Part shown: positions 1 through 6,480 of the stretch, piece after piece
Numbering within the stretch: position 1 is the stretch's first letter
Layout: each line of letters opens with the position of its first letter
Assembly (NCBI GenBank): GCA_043744805.1
Contig: JAYTTZ010000122.1
Coordinates: 1 to 8,402, forward strand
Source: Ga0077536 sp043744805
GTDB taxonomy: Bacteria > Pseudomonadota > Gammaproteobacteria > Ga0077536
Direction of reading: 5' to 3'
Length of the DNA: 8,402 bases
Made by a program: the position numbers and the translations under genes
The notes under the pieces: generated by a model
The model's database searches: none
The model's input: the letters and a program-made list of their open reading frames with translations, nothing else
What the model was told of the DNA's origin: nothing

Positions 1-1
1 G

Positions 2-20
2 CCCATAGCCCGGCTATGGG
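2..20. repeat. Inverted repeat at the window edge
   Basis: CCCATAGC (2-9) pairs with GCTATGGG (13-20) around a 3-nt loop. On the minus strand a TTTTT run precedes rather than follows it. Whatever lies beyond position 1 is needed to tell a terminator from an operator. Confidence 0.4.
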
Positions 21-43
21 GCAAAAAGACGGTGCCGAATGGA

Positions 44-66
44 CGGCTGCGGTCGGTTCGCAGCCG
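44..66 (-). terminator. Inverted repeat downstream of the MaoC gene, possible terminator
   Basis: A perfect 8-bp stem, CGGCTGCG (44-51) with CGCAGCCG (59-66), and a 7-nt loop lie about 80 nt past the MaoC stop. A run of five T on the minus strand (27-23) comes only 16 nt after the stem, too far for a classical intrinsic terminator, so the call is tentative. Confidence 0.35.
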
Positions 67-85
67 ACGCTCCCCAAGTCCGACA

Positions 86-99
86 GGCTGCTAGCAGCC
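86..99. repeat. 14-bp perfect palindrome downstream of the MaoC gene
   Basis: GGCTGCTAGCAGCC reads the same on both strands. It lies 46 nt past the MaoC stop codon. It could form a short hairpin (5-bp stem, CTAG loop) or be a dimeric protein site. No T-run follows on either strand. Confidence 0.45.
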
Positions 100-145
100 A
101 GCCTCCTCGTAACGCTTTTCACCAGCCTGCCAGCGCTCGCGCTCC

Positions 146-1222
146 TCAATAGCCTGCAGCGGCATACGGTGAGTCGCCGCGGCGCCGGTAGACCAGCAGG
201 TTGCGCCGGTAGCTGCAGACTTCGATGCCTTCCACCGTGTGCGCCCGCGTGTCCACGGTGAGCACGCCTTCGTTGGGACGTGACTTCGATTCCCGCGCTT
301 CCACAATCGTCGACTCCGCCTCGATGGTGTCGTTCTCGAACACCGGGCCGAGCTTCAAATCCGTCCAGCCGAGGTTGGCCGACACGCGCCCGAAAGTGCG
401 GGTGGTGAGCGCGGTCACGGCACCCAGCAAGAGGGTTTCCGGCACGCGCAACCTGCCGCCCTGGTGCAGGGCGAGCCACGGTGCGTCGTGGAACTGCAGC
501 GAGAAATCAAAGGCACGGCGCGCGCTGGGGACCAAATCCTCGCGGTAGAACGTGCGGCGCGGCGCATGGATGAAAGTCTCGCCCGGGCGCGCATCCTCGA
601 AGAACAGCCCGAACTGCTCGACCAGCACGCCGTCGTCATCTCGATGACTGGCAAAGCGCGGTTCGCGCACCGCGGTGCCGGGGCGCCCGGGGCTGATGTC
701 TGCCCAACCGCCTTGGGTGTAGACCTCGACGTCGAGCACCAGGGTCGCGAAGCGCTCGGGCTTCGGCAGCACGCTGCCGTCGGCGTGATGGTCCTTCGAT
801 CCGTGGAGGCGCAAGGTCACGACACCCGTGTCGCCGTCGCGACCGTCACGCAGCCCGATGACTTCGCTTTCCGCATAGATCGTGTCACCGCCGAACACGG
901 GCGCCGTGAGGGAAATCTCGGCAAAGCCGAGGATGTCGCGCCGGTAGCCCAAGGTCTTGCTGGCCATGCCCACCAGGCGCTGTACGGTCAAGGTGCTCAC
1001 CATGAGCGGTCGCTTCCAGCTCGACTGCCCGGCATAGCGGGCGTCGAAATGGACCATCGCGCCGTTATAGCTGTCGAGCGCCTCGTCCGCATTATCCTGC
1101 TGGGAAAGCGTCACCCCGGGCCGGTGCGCGAAGCGCTGGCCAAGCACGAACTGCTCGAAGAACAGCCCCGGATGTTCGCGGAAGCGACCGGGACCGACGA
1201 CGTAAAAAGATGTCCCGGGCAT
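146..1222 (-). CDS. Double-hotdog MaoC-type dehydratase/enoyl-CoA hydratase-like protein, 358 aa
   Basis: A fusion of two MaoC-like hotdog domains, the architecture of mesaconyl-CoA hydratase/beta-methylmalyl-CoA dehydratase and related acyl-CoA hydratases. The halves are internal repeats. GLFFEQFVLGQRFAH (19-33) matches GLFFEDARPGETFIH (205-219), and the strand PVFGGDTIYAES (108-119) matches PVFENDTIEAES (293-304). In canonical hydratases the first helix carries Asp and His five residues apart. Here the equivalent pairs appear to be N53/H58 and F240/H245 (D239 is adjacent), so the catalytic Asp is altered in both halves. Either the family uses other residues or the activity differs. No signal peptide. 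ATG at 1222, with GGAG 8 nt upstream inside the end of the LLM gene. It begins 3 nt after that gene's stop and is the last gene seen here. Hydration or dehydration of a CoA thioester from the LLM or dehydrogenase step is the inferred role. Confidence 0.88.
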   Translation of the reverse strand: MPGTSFYVVGPGRFREHPGLFFEQFVLGQRFAHRPGVTLSQQDNADEALDSYNGAMVHFDARYAGQSSWKRPLMVSTLTVQRLVGMASKTLGYRRDILGFAEISLTAPVFGGDTIYAESEVIGLRDGRDGDTGVVTLRLHGSKDHHADGSVLPKPERFATLVLDVEVYTQGGWADISPGRPGTAVREPRFASHRDDDGVLVEQFGLFFEDARPGETFIHAPRRTFYREDLVPSARRAFDFSLQFHDAPWLALHQGGRLRVPETLLLGAVTALTTRTFGRVSANLGWTDLKLGPVFENDTIEAESTIVEARESKSRPNEGVLTVDTRAHTVEGIEVCSYRRNLLVYRRRGDSPYAAAGY

Positions 1223-1225
1223 CGC

Positions 1226-2335
1226 TCAGGCTCCGGCTGCTTGCGGAGTGAACTGGCCGGCGAAGTCGACCCCCGACGCGCCACCGGTAACCCGTGGGAT
1301 CACCTGCTCGGCGAACAGCTGCTGGTTCTTGATGGCCATCCAGTGCGGCGCACCACCCGCGTTCACCGTGATGCCCACTTCCTTCAAGCCCGGGCAAGCG
1401 CGGATGACGTCATCCACGCGCGCGGCGATGTCGTCCGGCGTGCCGACCCACACGAAGTCGTCTTCCACCAGCTTCTCGAACGGGATCTGCAAGAGCGACT
1501 GCATGAGGCCCGAGGCGTAGAAGCCATAGCCCGCGGCTTCCAGGCGTTCCGTCGCGGGCACCGGGTAATCGGTGAGGGGCGAGACGTTGCCGACGATGAA
1601 TCCCCTCACCCAGTCGCGGGCTTCGCGCAGCGCCGTCGCACGGTCTTCGTCGAGGTGGCAGGCGTGGATCCATGAGATGTCGGGTTCGGTACCGGCCGTG
1701 TCGCAGGCGCGCCGGTAAAGATCCATCTGCTGGGCCAACGCCTTGTAGGGCAGCAAGGGCGGCACCGCGACGCCCCAGCCGTTCTCCGCGGCCAGGGCGT
1801 AAGTCCGATCGGAAGTCCCGCCGAGGAAAATGCGGTACTTGCGATCCGGGAACGGCACCACGCGCGAGGCGGCGATGTCGAAATAGCGCCCCTTGTGCGA
1901 GAACTCCTGCTTGGCGAGTGCCTCGAACAAAAGCTCCACGGCTTCCTCGTAGCGCGGCCGCGCGTCCGCGTCCAGCGCCTGCCCGGCCTGCTCGGGCATC
2001 CAGCCGTGGCCGCGCCCCACGCCCCACTCATAGCGCCCGTCGGTGAGGATGTCGGTGGCCGCAATGGCCGACGCCAGCACCACCGGGTTATGCAGCGGCA
2101 GGCAGTGGAGCATCGTGCGGAAGCGGATGTTCCGGGTGCGCTGGGCGGCAGCGGCAAACATCGCGGTGGGGTTACTGGAAATGGAGAACTTGGGGAAGAA
2201 GTAGTGCTCGATGAGCGCGTACACGTCATAACCCAGGCGATCGGCGTGGGTCATTTGTTCCAGCACCTCGGCATAAAGCTGCGCGGCTGGTTTGCCCGGA
2301 TGCTGCTGCATCTCGGAGTAGACGCTGAAACGCAT
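1226..2335 (-). CDS. LLM-class (luciferase-like) flavin-dependent oxidoreductase/monooxygenase, 369 aa
   Basis: A bacterial luciferase-like TIM-barrel protein that uses reduced flavin (FMNH2 or F420) for oxygenation or dehydrogenation. Seen: MRFSVYSEMQ as strand 1, an EHYFFP motif (43-48) in place of the common EHH, the RTRNIRFRTML strand (66-76), LTDGRYEWGVGRGHGW (97-112), which is the family's core signature, a LGGTSDRTYALAAENGWG strand-helix (171-188), and VGTPDDIAARV (297-307) near the end. FAEQVIPRV (341-349) closes the usual fold; the last 20 residues are an unmatched tail. The ATG at 2335 has an excellent ribosome binding site, GGGAGGA, 7 nt upstream. The next gene, a MaoC-type hydratase, begins 3 nt after the stop, so the two are surely co-transcribed and may act on the same compound. 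Monooxygenation of a cyclic or branched acid or terpenoid is one plausible role; the sequence does not decide it, nor FMN versus F420. Confidence 0.92.
   Translation of the reverse strand: MRFSVYSEMQQHPGKPAAQLYAEVLEQMTHADRLGYDVYALIEHYFFPKFSISSNPTAMFAAAAQRTRNIRFRTMLHCLPLHNPVVLASAIAATDILTDGRYEWGVGRGHGWMPEQAGQALDADARPRYEEAVELLFEALAKQEFSHKGRYFDIAASRVVPFPDRKYRIFLGGTSDRTYALAAENGWGVAVPPLLPYKALAQQMDLYRRACDTAGTEPDISWIHACHLDEDRATALREARDWVRGFIVGNVSPLTDYPVPATERLEAAGYGFYASGLMQSLLQIPFEKLVEDDFVWVGTPDDIAARVDDVIRACPGLKEVGITVNAGGAPHWMAIKNQQLFAEQVIPRVTGGASGVDFAGQFTPQAAGA
1231..1234 (-). promoter_or_regulatory. Ribosome binding site of the MaoC gene inside the LLM gene
   Basis: GGAG on the minus strand, 8 nt ahead of the ATG at 1222, lies within the last codons of the LLM gene. 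This points to coupled translation of the two genes. Confidence 0.6.
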
Positions 2336-2342
2336 GCGGTTG

Positions 2343-2349
2343 TCCTCCC
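2343..2349 (-). promoter_or_regulatory. Strong ribosome binding site of the LLM oxidoreductase gene
   Basis: GGGAGGA on the minus strand, 7 nt upstream of the ATG at 2335. It is the best match to the Shine-Dalgarno consensus among the starts in this window. Confidence 0.75.
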
Positions 2350-2431
2350 GAATCGTGGATGTCGAAGTCCGGGGAGAATAGCGGCCCGCCGCGCCCGAAT
2401 CGAGCGAGGCCGCAGCCGCAAGGCACGGGCT

Positions 2432-3199
2432 TCAGTCCTTGCGAATGGGCGCAAGCATGGGACGCCGTGCACCCACCACCGCCAGGATCAAGGCCAGCAG
2501 GGCCATGCAGAGGGCCGACAGCGCCGGCACCTTGCGTGCAAGGGCAGTGGCTGCGGCTGCCGGGGAACACAGGCCATCCACCACGTTCGGCAACTCCGGC
2601 GGACAGGTGCTTCCAGCCACACCGGCCGTATACGGAGACTGCCCGATGAAGTTGCCCGCCGGGTTGTAGTCGCACACCACGAACTGCGCGTTGTTGAATC
2701 CCGGCAGACCGGCCATGGTGGGGCACTGGGTCACGGCACAACCCACCCGCCGCGTGTTGGCCCAGGCGATTTGCGTGTAATGGCCGCAGACCGCGCCTGG
2801 CGCGCAGCTGTTGGTCGCGAAGGTGTAGTCGATTTTTTCCGCCGCCCACAAGGTCATCGCGCTACCGGCACCTGTGAGCGCCGAGGCACGGGAGCCCGTG
2901 GTCACGAAGATGTTTTCTCCGACCTGTCCCGTGTTGCTCGAGAGGCTTGCATAGGCCGCATTGCGATTGGCGTTGTGGGACCAGTTGCACTGGTCGGCCC
3001 AGTTTTGGGCGACGGTGGCCAAGGCGGGATCCCACACCAGCCGCGCCATATTGGCTGCCGCCGGCGAGACCGTGCCGCGCACCTGGTTGTGCGAGACCAG
3101 CAGGGCGTCGGCTTCCGCGCCGCTCAGTGCGGCGTGGCCGCTGCCCGCAAGCAGCAGGAGTCCGGTGAAAAGCGTGGGGCGTGTGCTGGATGCGCGCAT
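2432..3199 (-). CDS. Secreted CAP/SCP-domain protein with IPTL-CTERM-like C-terminal tail, 255 aa
   Basis: A CAP (CRISP, antigen 5, PR-1) superfamily protein; bacterial members are exported and mostly of unknown function. Residues 1-23 form a signal peptide: TRP, a leucine-rich core, then GHA before A24. The CAP domain covers about 28-190. The usual cavity residues are visible as H75 (CNWSHN), E95 (GENI), E121 and H140 (GHYTQIAW, the CAP1 signature). VCDYNPAGNFIGQSPY (175-190) is the CAP2 signature. Eight cysteines between 71 and 211 fit disulfides in an oxidising compartment. The C-terminus has VPALS (224-228), a hydrophobic helix (about 227-243) and GARR, resembling an IPTL-CTERM sorting tail read by exosortase H. 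I chose the ATG at 3199, with GGAG 10 nt upstream and a clean signal peptide; an in-frame TTG at 3226 lacks that support. It sits alone between the terminator-like hairpin and the LLM gene, and its link to the metabolic genes is unclear. Confidence 0.9.
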   Translation of the reverse strand: MRASSTRPTLFTGLLLLAGSGHAALSGAEADALLVSHNQVRGTVSPAAANMARLVWDPALATVAQNWADQCNWSHNANRNAAYASLSSNTGQVGENIFVTTGSRASALTGAGSAMTLWAAEKIDYTFATNSCAPGAVCGHYTQIAWANTRRVGCAVTQCPTMAGLPGFNNAQFVVCDYNPAGNFIGQSPYTAGVAGSTCPPELPNVVDGLCSPAAAATALARKVPALSALCMALLALILAVVGARRPMLAPIRKD

Positions 3200-3209
3200 G
3201 GCAGTCCGT

Positions 3210-3213
3210 CTCC
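3210..3213 (-). promoter_or_regulatory. Ribosome binding site for the CAP-domain gene
   Basis: GGAG on the minus strand, 10 nt ahead of the ATG at 3199. It supports that start over the in-frame TTG at 3226, which would add nine residues rich in arginine before the signal peptide. Confidence 0.55.
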
Positions 3214-3346
3214 GTTGGCTGGCCAAGGTCCATGAGACCGCTGGATTGTGACGGGACGGTGAGTTCGCAGGCTGCTCTCCTCGCGGCTTGGGCGGAACCC
3301 ATCACAGCCGAAGAGGTGCGGCGCCACCGGGCGCAACCACCATGGC

Positions 3347-3373
3347 CAAGCGCCCCGCGACACGGGGCGCTTG
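3347..3373 (-). terminator. GC-rich hairpin behind the acyl-CoA dehydrogenase gene, probable terminator
   Basis: A perfect 11-bp stem (3347-3357 paired with 3363-3373) with a 5-nt loop starts 9 nt beyond the acyl-CoA dehydrogenase stop codon. It ends in CTTG with no run of T after it on the minus strand, so it is not a textbook intrinsic terminator. It could instead protect the mRNA 3' end or work with Rho. Confidence 0.6.
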
Positions 3374-3382
3374 CGTCTGCCT

Positions 3383-4552
3383 TCAGGCCATCGGGTTCCG
3401 CTTGATGTACTGCCTGGCGATGATCATCCGCTGCATTTCATTCGTGCCTTCACCGATGCAGGTCAGCGGCGAGTCGCGGTAGAAGCGCTCGATGTCGTAC
3501 TCCTTGGAGTAGCCGTAGCCGCCGTGGATGCGCATGGCCTCGGTGCTGTTCTCCAGGGCGGCTTCCGAGGAGAAGAACTTCGCCATGCCGGCTTCCATGT
3601 CGCAGCGTTCACCGCGATCAAACGCTTGCGCCGCGTCGAGCGTGAGCAGGCGTGCTGCACGGGCGCGCGTGGCCATCTCGCCCAGCTTCAACTGGATAGC
3701 CTGGTGTTCGCAGATGGGCTTGCCGAAAGTCTTGCGCAACTGGGCGTAGTCGCTGGCCAGACGCAGTGCGCCTTCCGCGAGACCCACGCCGCGCGCGGCG
3801 ACGTTGATGCGGCCAAGCTCAAGCCCGCCGGTGGCCTGGAAGAAGCCCTGCCCTTCTTCGCCACCAATGAGGTGTTCCTTGCCGAGGCGATAGTCGTCGA
3901 AGATGAGTTCGGCGGAATCGATGCACTTGTAGCCGAGCTTCTCGAAGCGCTTGCCCACCGAGAAGCCTGCCTTCTTCGGCGCGATGAACAGGCTCATGCC
4001 CTTGTAGCGCGGCGCGGCTTGCGGGTTGGTCTTCACCAGCAGGGCCACCGCGCCGCCTTCGATGCCGTTCGAGATCCAGGTCTTGGTGCCGTTGATCACA
4101 TACTCGCTGCCGTTCCACTTCGCCTGGGTGCGGATGCCCTGCAGGTCGGTGCCGGCGTCGGGTTCGGTCAGCGCAAGCCCACCACGGATTTCCCCCGTGG
4201 CGAACTTCGGCAGCCATTCTTCCTTCTGCGCCAGGGTGCCAAACTTCTCTACCGCCAGCGCCATGATGAGGTGGGAATTGAAGATGCCCGTGATCGACAT
4301 CCACACGCTGGAAATGATCATCACCAGCTTGGCGTAAGTGGTGGCCGGCAAGCCGAGCCCACCGTATTCCTGCGAGATGGTCGCGCCGAAGAGTCCCATT
4401 TCCTTCATCTGCTCGACGATGTCATGGGGATAGCGATCGGCGTGGTCGTATTCCTTGACGATGGGCTTCAGCTCGCGCTCGGTCCAGCGGCTGATGGTCT
4501 CCAGCAGGAGGGCTTCTTCTGCGGGGGAAAATTTTTCATTGGTCGCGGACAT
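3383..4552 (-). CDS. Acyl-CoA dehydrogenase, 389 aa
   Basis: An FAD-dependent alpha,beta-dehydrogenase of acyl-CoA thioesters, passing electrons to electron-transfer flavoprotein in the cytoplasm. The N-terminal helical domain (about 10-120) includes GLFGATISQEYGGLG (53-67). The middle beta domain has LALTEPDAGTD (126-136) and TKTWISNG (156-163), both flavin/substrate contacts. The C-terminal helical domain has LRKTFGKPICEHQ (272-284), RIHGGYGY (341-348) and IGEGTNEMQR (366-375). E368 is in the place of the catalytic base of short/medium-chain enzymes, so the active site looks intact. Length is typical (380-390). ATG at 4552 has AAGGAA 6 nt upstream. It lies 46 nt after the quinone oxidoreductase gene and is followed 9 nt past its stop by a strong hairpin, so it is probably the last gene of the upstream unit. 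Chain length or branching preference is not decided; isovaleryl, glutaryl-like or long-chain substrates all remain possible. Confidence 0.95.
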   Translation of the reverse strand: MSATNEKFSPAEEALLLETISRWTERELKPIVKEYDHADRYPHDIVEQMKEMGLFGATISQEYGGLGLPATTYAKLVMIISSVWMSITGIFNSHLIMALAVEKFGTLAQKEEWLPKFATGEIRGGLALTEPDAGTDLQGIRTQAKWNGSEYVINGTKTWISNGIEGGAVALLVKTNPQAAPRYKGMSLFIAPKKAGFSVGKRFEKLGYKCIDSAELIFDDYRLGKEHLIGGEEGQGFFQATGGLELGRINVAARGVGLAEGALRLASDYAQLRKTFGKPICEHQAIQLKLGEMATRARAARLLTLDAAQAFDRGERCDMEAGMAKFFSSEAALENSTEAMRIHGGYGYSKEYDIERFYRDSPLTCIGEGTNEMQRMIIARQYIKRNPMA

Positions 4553-4598
4553 GTCTGGTTCCTTGCTGCGTGCCGCCTGGCGGCGTCGGTCGGGGAGT

Positions 4599-5597
4599 TC
4601 AGTCGATGGTGACTACGAGCTTGCCCAGCGCCCGGCGCTCCGACAGCGCGCGGATGGCGGTGCCCGCATCAGGAAGGGTCACGCGAGCGGACACGTAGGG
4701 ACGGATCTTGCCAGCGTTGTAGAAGGCGATGAGTTCGTCGTTGTTGCGCTGGTTCCCGGCCACGTCGCGATCGGTGAACGCGCCCCAGAACACGCCCACG
4801 ATCTGGCAGCCCTTCAAAAGCGCCAGGTTGAGCGGGATGCGCGGGATGCCGGCAGGGAAACCCACCACCAGGAAGCGGCCTTCCCAGGTGATGGCGCGCA
4901 GCGCGGCTTCGGCATAATCGCCGCCGACGGCGTCGTAGATCACGTTGGCGCCCTGCTTGCCGCACACGCCCTTGAAGAGATCGGCCAGCGCCTTGGTGCC
5001 GTCCTTGTCGAACGGTCCGCGCGGATATACCACGCCGTCCGCGGCACCGTGCTTTTTGGCGAGTTCGAGCTTTTCTTCGCTGGAAACCGCAGCGATCACG
5101 CGTGCGCCCACTGCCGCCCCCAGTTCAACCGCGGCAAGGCCCACGCCGCCCGCCGCGCCCAGCACCAGCAGGGTATCGCCGGCCTTCAGCGAGGCGCGCT
5201 GCTTCAACGCATGCCAGGACGTGCCGTAAGTGAAGATGAAGGCGGCGGCCTCATCGAACGGCATCGCGTCCGGCATGTGCACGCATTTTCCCACCTTCGC
5301 CACCGCGTACTCAGCCATGCCGCCGTGGCCCAGCAGGGCAATCACGCGATCACCGGGCTTGAAGCCTTCAACTTCTTCACCCACCGCATCCACTACGCCG
5401 GCGACTTCGCCGCCGGGGGCGAAGGGGCGTTCGGGACGGAACTGGTATTTGTCTTCCAGCATGAGCGCGTCGGGATAGTTGACCCCGCAAGCATGTACCC
5501 GCAGCCGCACTTCGCCAGGTCTGGGTTCGGGAGTCGGTAGTTCGCGCAGGACCAGGGTTTCCGGTCCGCCCACTTGTTCGCTGACGATGGCTTTCAT
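4599..5597 (-). CDS. Zinc-free MDR-family NAD(P)H:quinone oxidoreductase / enoyl reductase-like, 332 aa
   Basis: A medium-chain dehydrogenase/reductase of the quinone oxidoreductase subgroup, probably a cytoplasmic NADPH-dependent reductase of quinones or of activated double bonds. The N-terminal GroES-like catalytic domain (about 1-125) has CGVNYPD (37-43) and PGGEVAG (61-67), typical of the QOR group. The nucleotide-binding domain has LGAAGGVGLAAVELG (146-160), the AxxGxxG fingerprint. The structural and catalytic zinc cysteines of alcohol dehydrogenases are absent. The C-terminus GKLVVTID is typical. Length is normal for the family (about 320-340). The ATG at 5597 has AGGGAG about 12 nt upstream. 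The gene follows the methyltransferase after 120 nt and precedes the acyl-CoA dehydrogenase by 46 nt, so it probably shares a transcript with the latter. Members of this group are often found with acyl-CoA degradation genes, but the real substrate cannot be read from sequence. Confidence 0.9.
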   Translation of the reverse strand: MKAIVSEQVGGPETLVLRELPTPEPRPGEVRLRVHACGVNYPDALMLEDKYQFRPERPFAPGGEVAGVVDAVGEEVEGFKPGDRVIALLGHGGMAEYAVAKVGKCVHMPDAMPFDEAAAFIFTYGTSWHALKQRASLKAGDTLLVLGAAGGVGLAAVELGAAVGARVIAAVSSEEKLELAKKHGAADGVVYPRGPFDKDGTKALADLFKGVCGKQGANVIYDAVGGDYAEAALRAITWEGRFLVVGFPAGIPRIPLNLALLKGCQIVGVFWGAFTDRDVAGNQRNNDELIAFYNAGKIRPYVSARVTLPDAGTAIRALSERRALGKLVVTID

Positions 5598-5717
5598 TTT
5601 GATGACGTGCTCCCTGGGGTTGTTGGTTACTGGCGCGGGGTGCCGGCAGGATCAAGGTGCCTCCAGCCCGGATCACCCATTCCCTTACGACTTTTGCGAG
5701 GACGCATGAGGGGGGGA

Positions 5718-6464
5718 TTACTCCCGACTTGGCTGGTAGAAGCGCTCTCCCCAGACATTGAGACCGTAGCGGTTGGGGTCGGTGGCAAGCTTCTTTTTCG
5801 CGATCGAAAACGCGCGTGATTCACTGCAGGCGTCCGTCCGGAAAATGGTGGTATCGCAATCCAGTTCGCGCAACCTGACCTGAAGCGCGTTGAGGATAAA
5901 ACGTTCGTACTCGGCAAACACCTCGGTATGCACGAGTACTGCCTTGCCAAAACCCATTATGAGCAGCTCCAGCGGATTTCGCTTCAGGTAGCGCTGGTGG
6001 TAATACGCCGCGCGCACCTGGTTGTAGGGATCATTGAAATCGTCCAGGACCACCACGGCAGCGCTGGAGGTGCATTTTGCGATCAGCGTCAATTCGTGGC
6101 TGACATTGCTGAAGGCATGGCTGGCGTCATGGTGGCTGAACCAGAAGAGTCCCTTGTGCGCTGCCTTGACGTTCCACCGCTCCGAGGCAATCCGGTGAAA
6201 CTGGTAACGACAGCCCAATGCCTTCAGGCGATCGTGTTCGAGATAATCTGCCACGTCGACCAGATGCAGGACGTCATCCTCCAGCATCAGTTGCGACAGC
6301 AGGGAGGACACCCGGCCGCGATAGGTGCCGAATTCAACCAGGCCGTTGGCGCGACCTCTCAACTTCCTTGCGTGTTCCAGGAAGGCGCTCATCAGGCAGA
6401 GCGCGGGTCTGGTGGTCTGCCCTTCAATGGCCATGCTGTTGGCGATGGCTTCCAGTGCGTTCAT
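5718..6464 (-). CDS. Class I SAM-dependent methyltransferase-like protein (TylF/CmcI-like fold), 248 aa
   Basis: Probably a Rossmann-fold methyltransferase; the substrate is unknown. The SAM-binding motif I is LVEFGTYRG (42-50), followed by a hydrophobic strand ending in an acidic residue, HLVD (67-70). VVVLDDFNDP (137-146) resembles the strand-4 acidic DD site of the macrocin/cephalosporin O-methyltransferase group, where the acids bind a metal. There is no signal peptide or membrane segment. I chose the ATG at 6464 because GGAGG sits 8 nt upstream; a TTG five codons earlier overlaps that ribosome binding site. The gene starts 16 nt after the carboxylase stop, so the two are probably co-transcribed. 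Its base composition is lower in G+C than its neighbours (30/60 in 5881-5940 and 34/60 in 6001-6060, against 41/60 in 7561-7620), which suggests separate acquisition. The fold is fairly sure; the reaction and any link to acyl-CoA metabolism are not. Confidence 0.8.
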   Translation of the reverse strand: MNALEAIANSMAIEGQTTRPALCLMSAFLEHARKLRGRANGLVEFGTYRGRVSSLLSQLMLEDDVLHLVDVADYLEHDRLKALGCRYQFHRIASERWNVKAAHKGLFWFSHHDASHAFSNVSHELTLIAKCTSSAAVVVLDDFNDPYNQVRAAYYHQRYLKRNPLELLIMGFGKAVLVHTEVFAEYERFILNALQVRLRELDCDTTIFRTDACSESRAFSIAKKKLATDPNRYGLNVWGERFYQPSRE

Positions 6465-6472
6465 CCCGGGTT

Positions 6473-6477
6473 CCTCC
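6473..6477 (-). promoter_or_regulatory. Ribosome binding site deciding the methyltransferase start
   Basis: GGAGG on the minus strand lies 8 nt upstream of the ATG at 6464. It overlaps the alternative TTG (6479-6477), so initiation at the ATG is much more likely than at the TTG. Confidence 0.75.
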
Positions 6478-6480
6478 AAG

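Noticed and set aside
16..261. 81-codon plus-strand frame at the window start with a hydrophobic stretch
   Set aside because: It overlaps the inverted repeats and the 3' end of the MaoC gene, has no ribosome binding site that can be judged, and ends in Cys/Pro/Arg-rich shadow sequence.
464..1675. 403-codon plus-strand frame opposite MaoC and LLM
   Set aside because: Shadow of two genes on the other strand; no plausible protein features.
2375..2403. Possible sigma-70 promoter ahead of the LLM gene (TATTCT with a weak TCGATT 17 nt upstream)
   Set aside because: The -35 box matches only three of six positions and such matches occur by chance; not strong enough to annotate.
1895..3235. 446-codon plus-strand frame spanning parts of the LLM and CAP genes
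   Set aside because: It crosses two well-supported minus-strand genes and their intergenic gap, is rich in His/Arg/Gly as antisense reads are, and shows no domain.
4572..4584. Short palindrome GCCGCCTGGCGGC between the quinone oxidoreductase and acyl-CoA dehydrogenase genes
   Set aside because: Only a 5-bp stem with a 3-nt loop and no T-run; likely chance in GC-rich DNA between co-transcribed genes.
3371..4612. 413-codon open frame on the plus strand opposite the acyl-CoA dehydrogenase
   Set aside because: It has no recognisable motifs, while the opposite strand encodes a complete acyl-CoA dehydrogenase with all its signatures. Long antisense frames are expected in GC-rich genes.
5598..5717. 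120-nt gap between the methyltransferase and quinone oxidoreductase genes, examined for a small gene, terminator or promoter
   Set aside because: No convincing stem with T-run, promoter hexamers or short reading frame with a ribosome binding site; only the upstream AGGGAG site for the next gene is seen.
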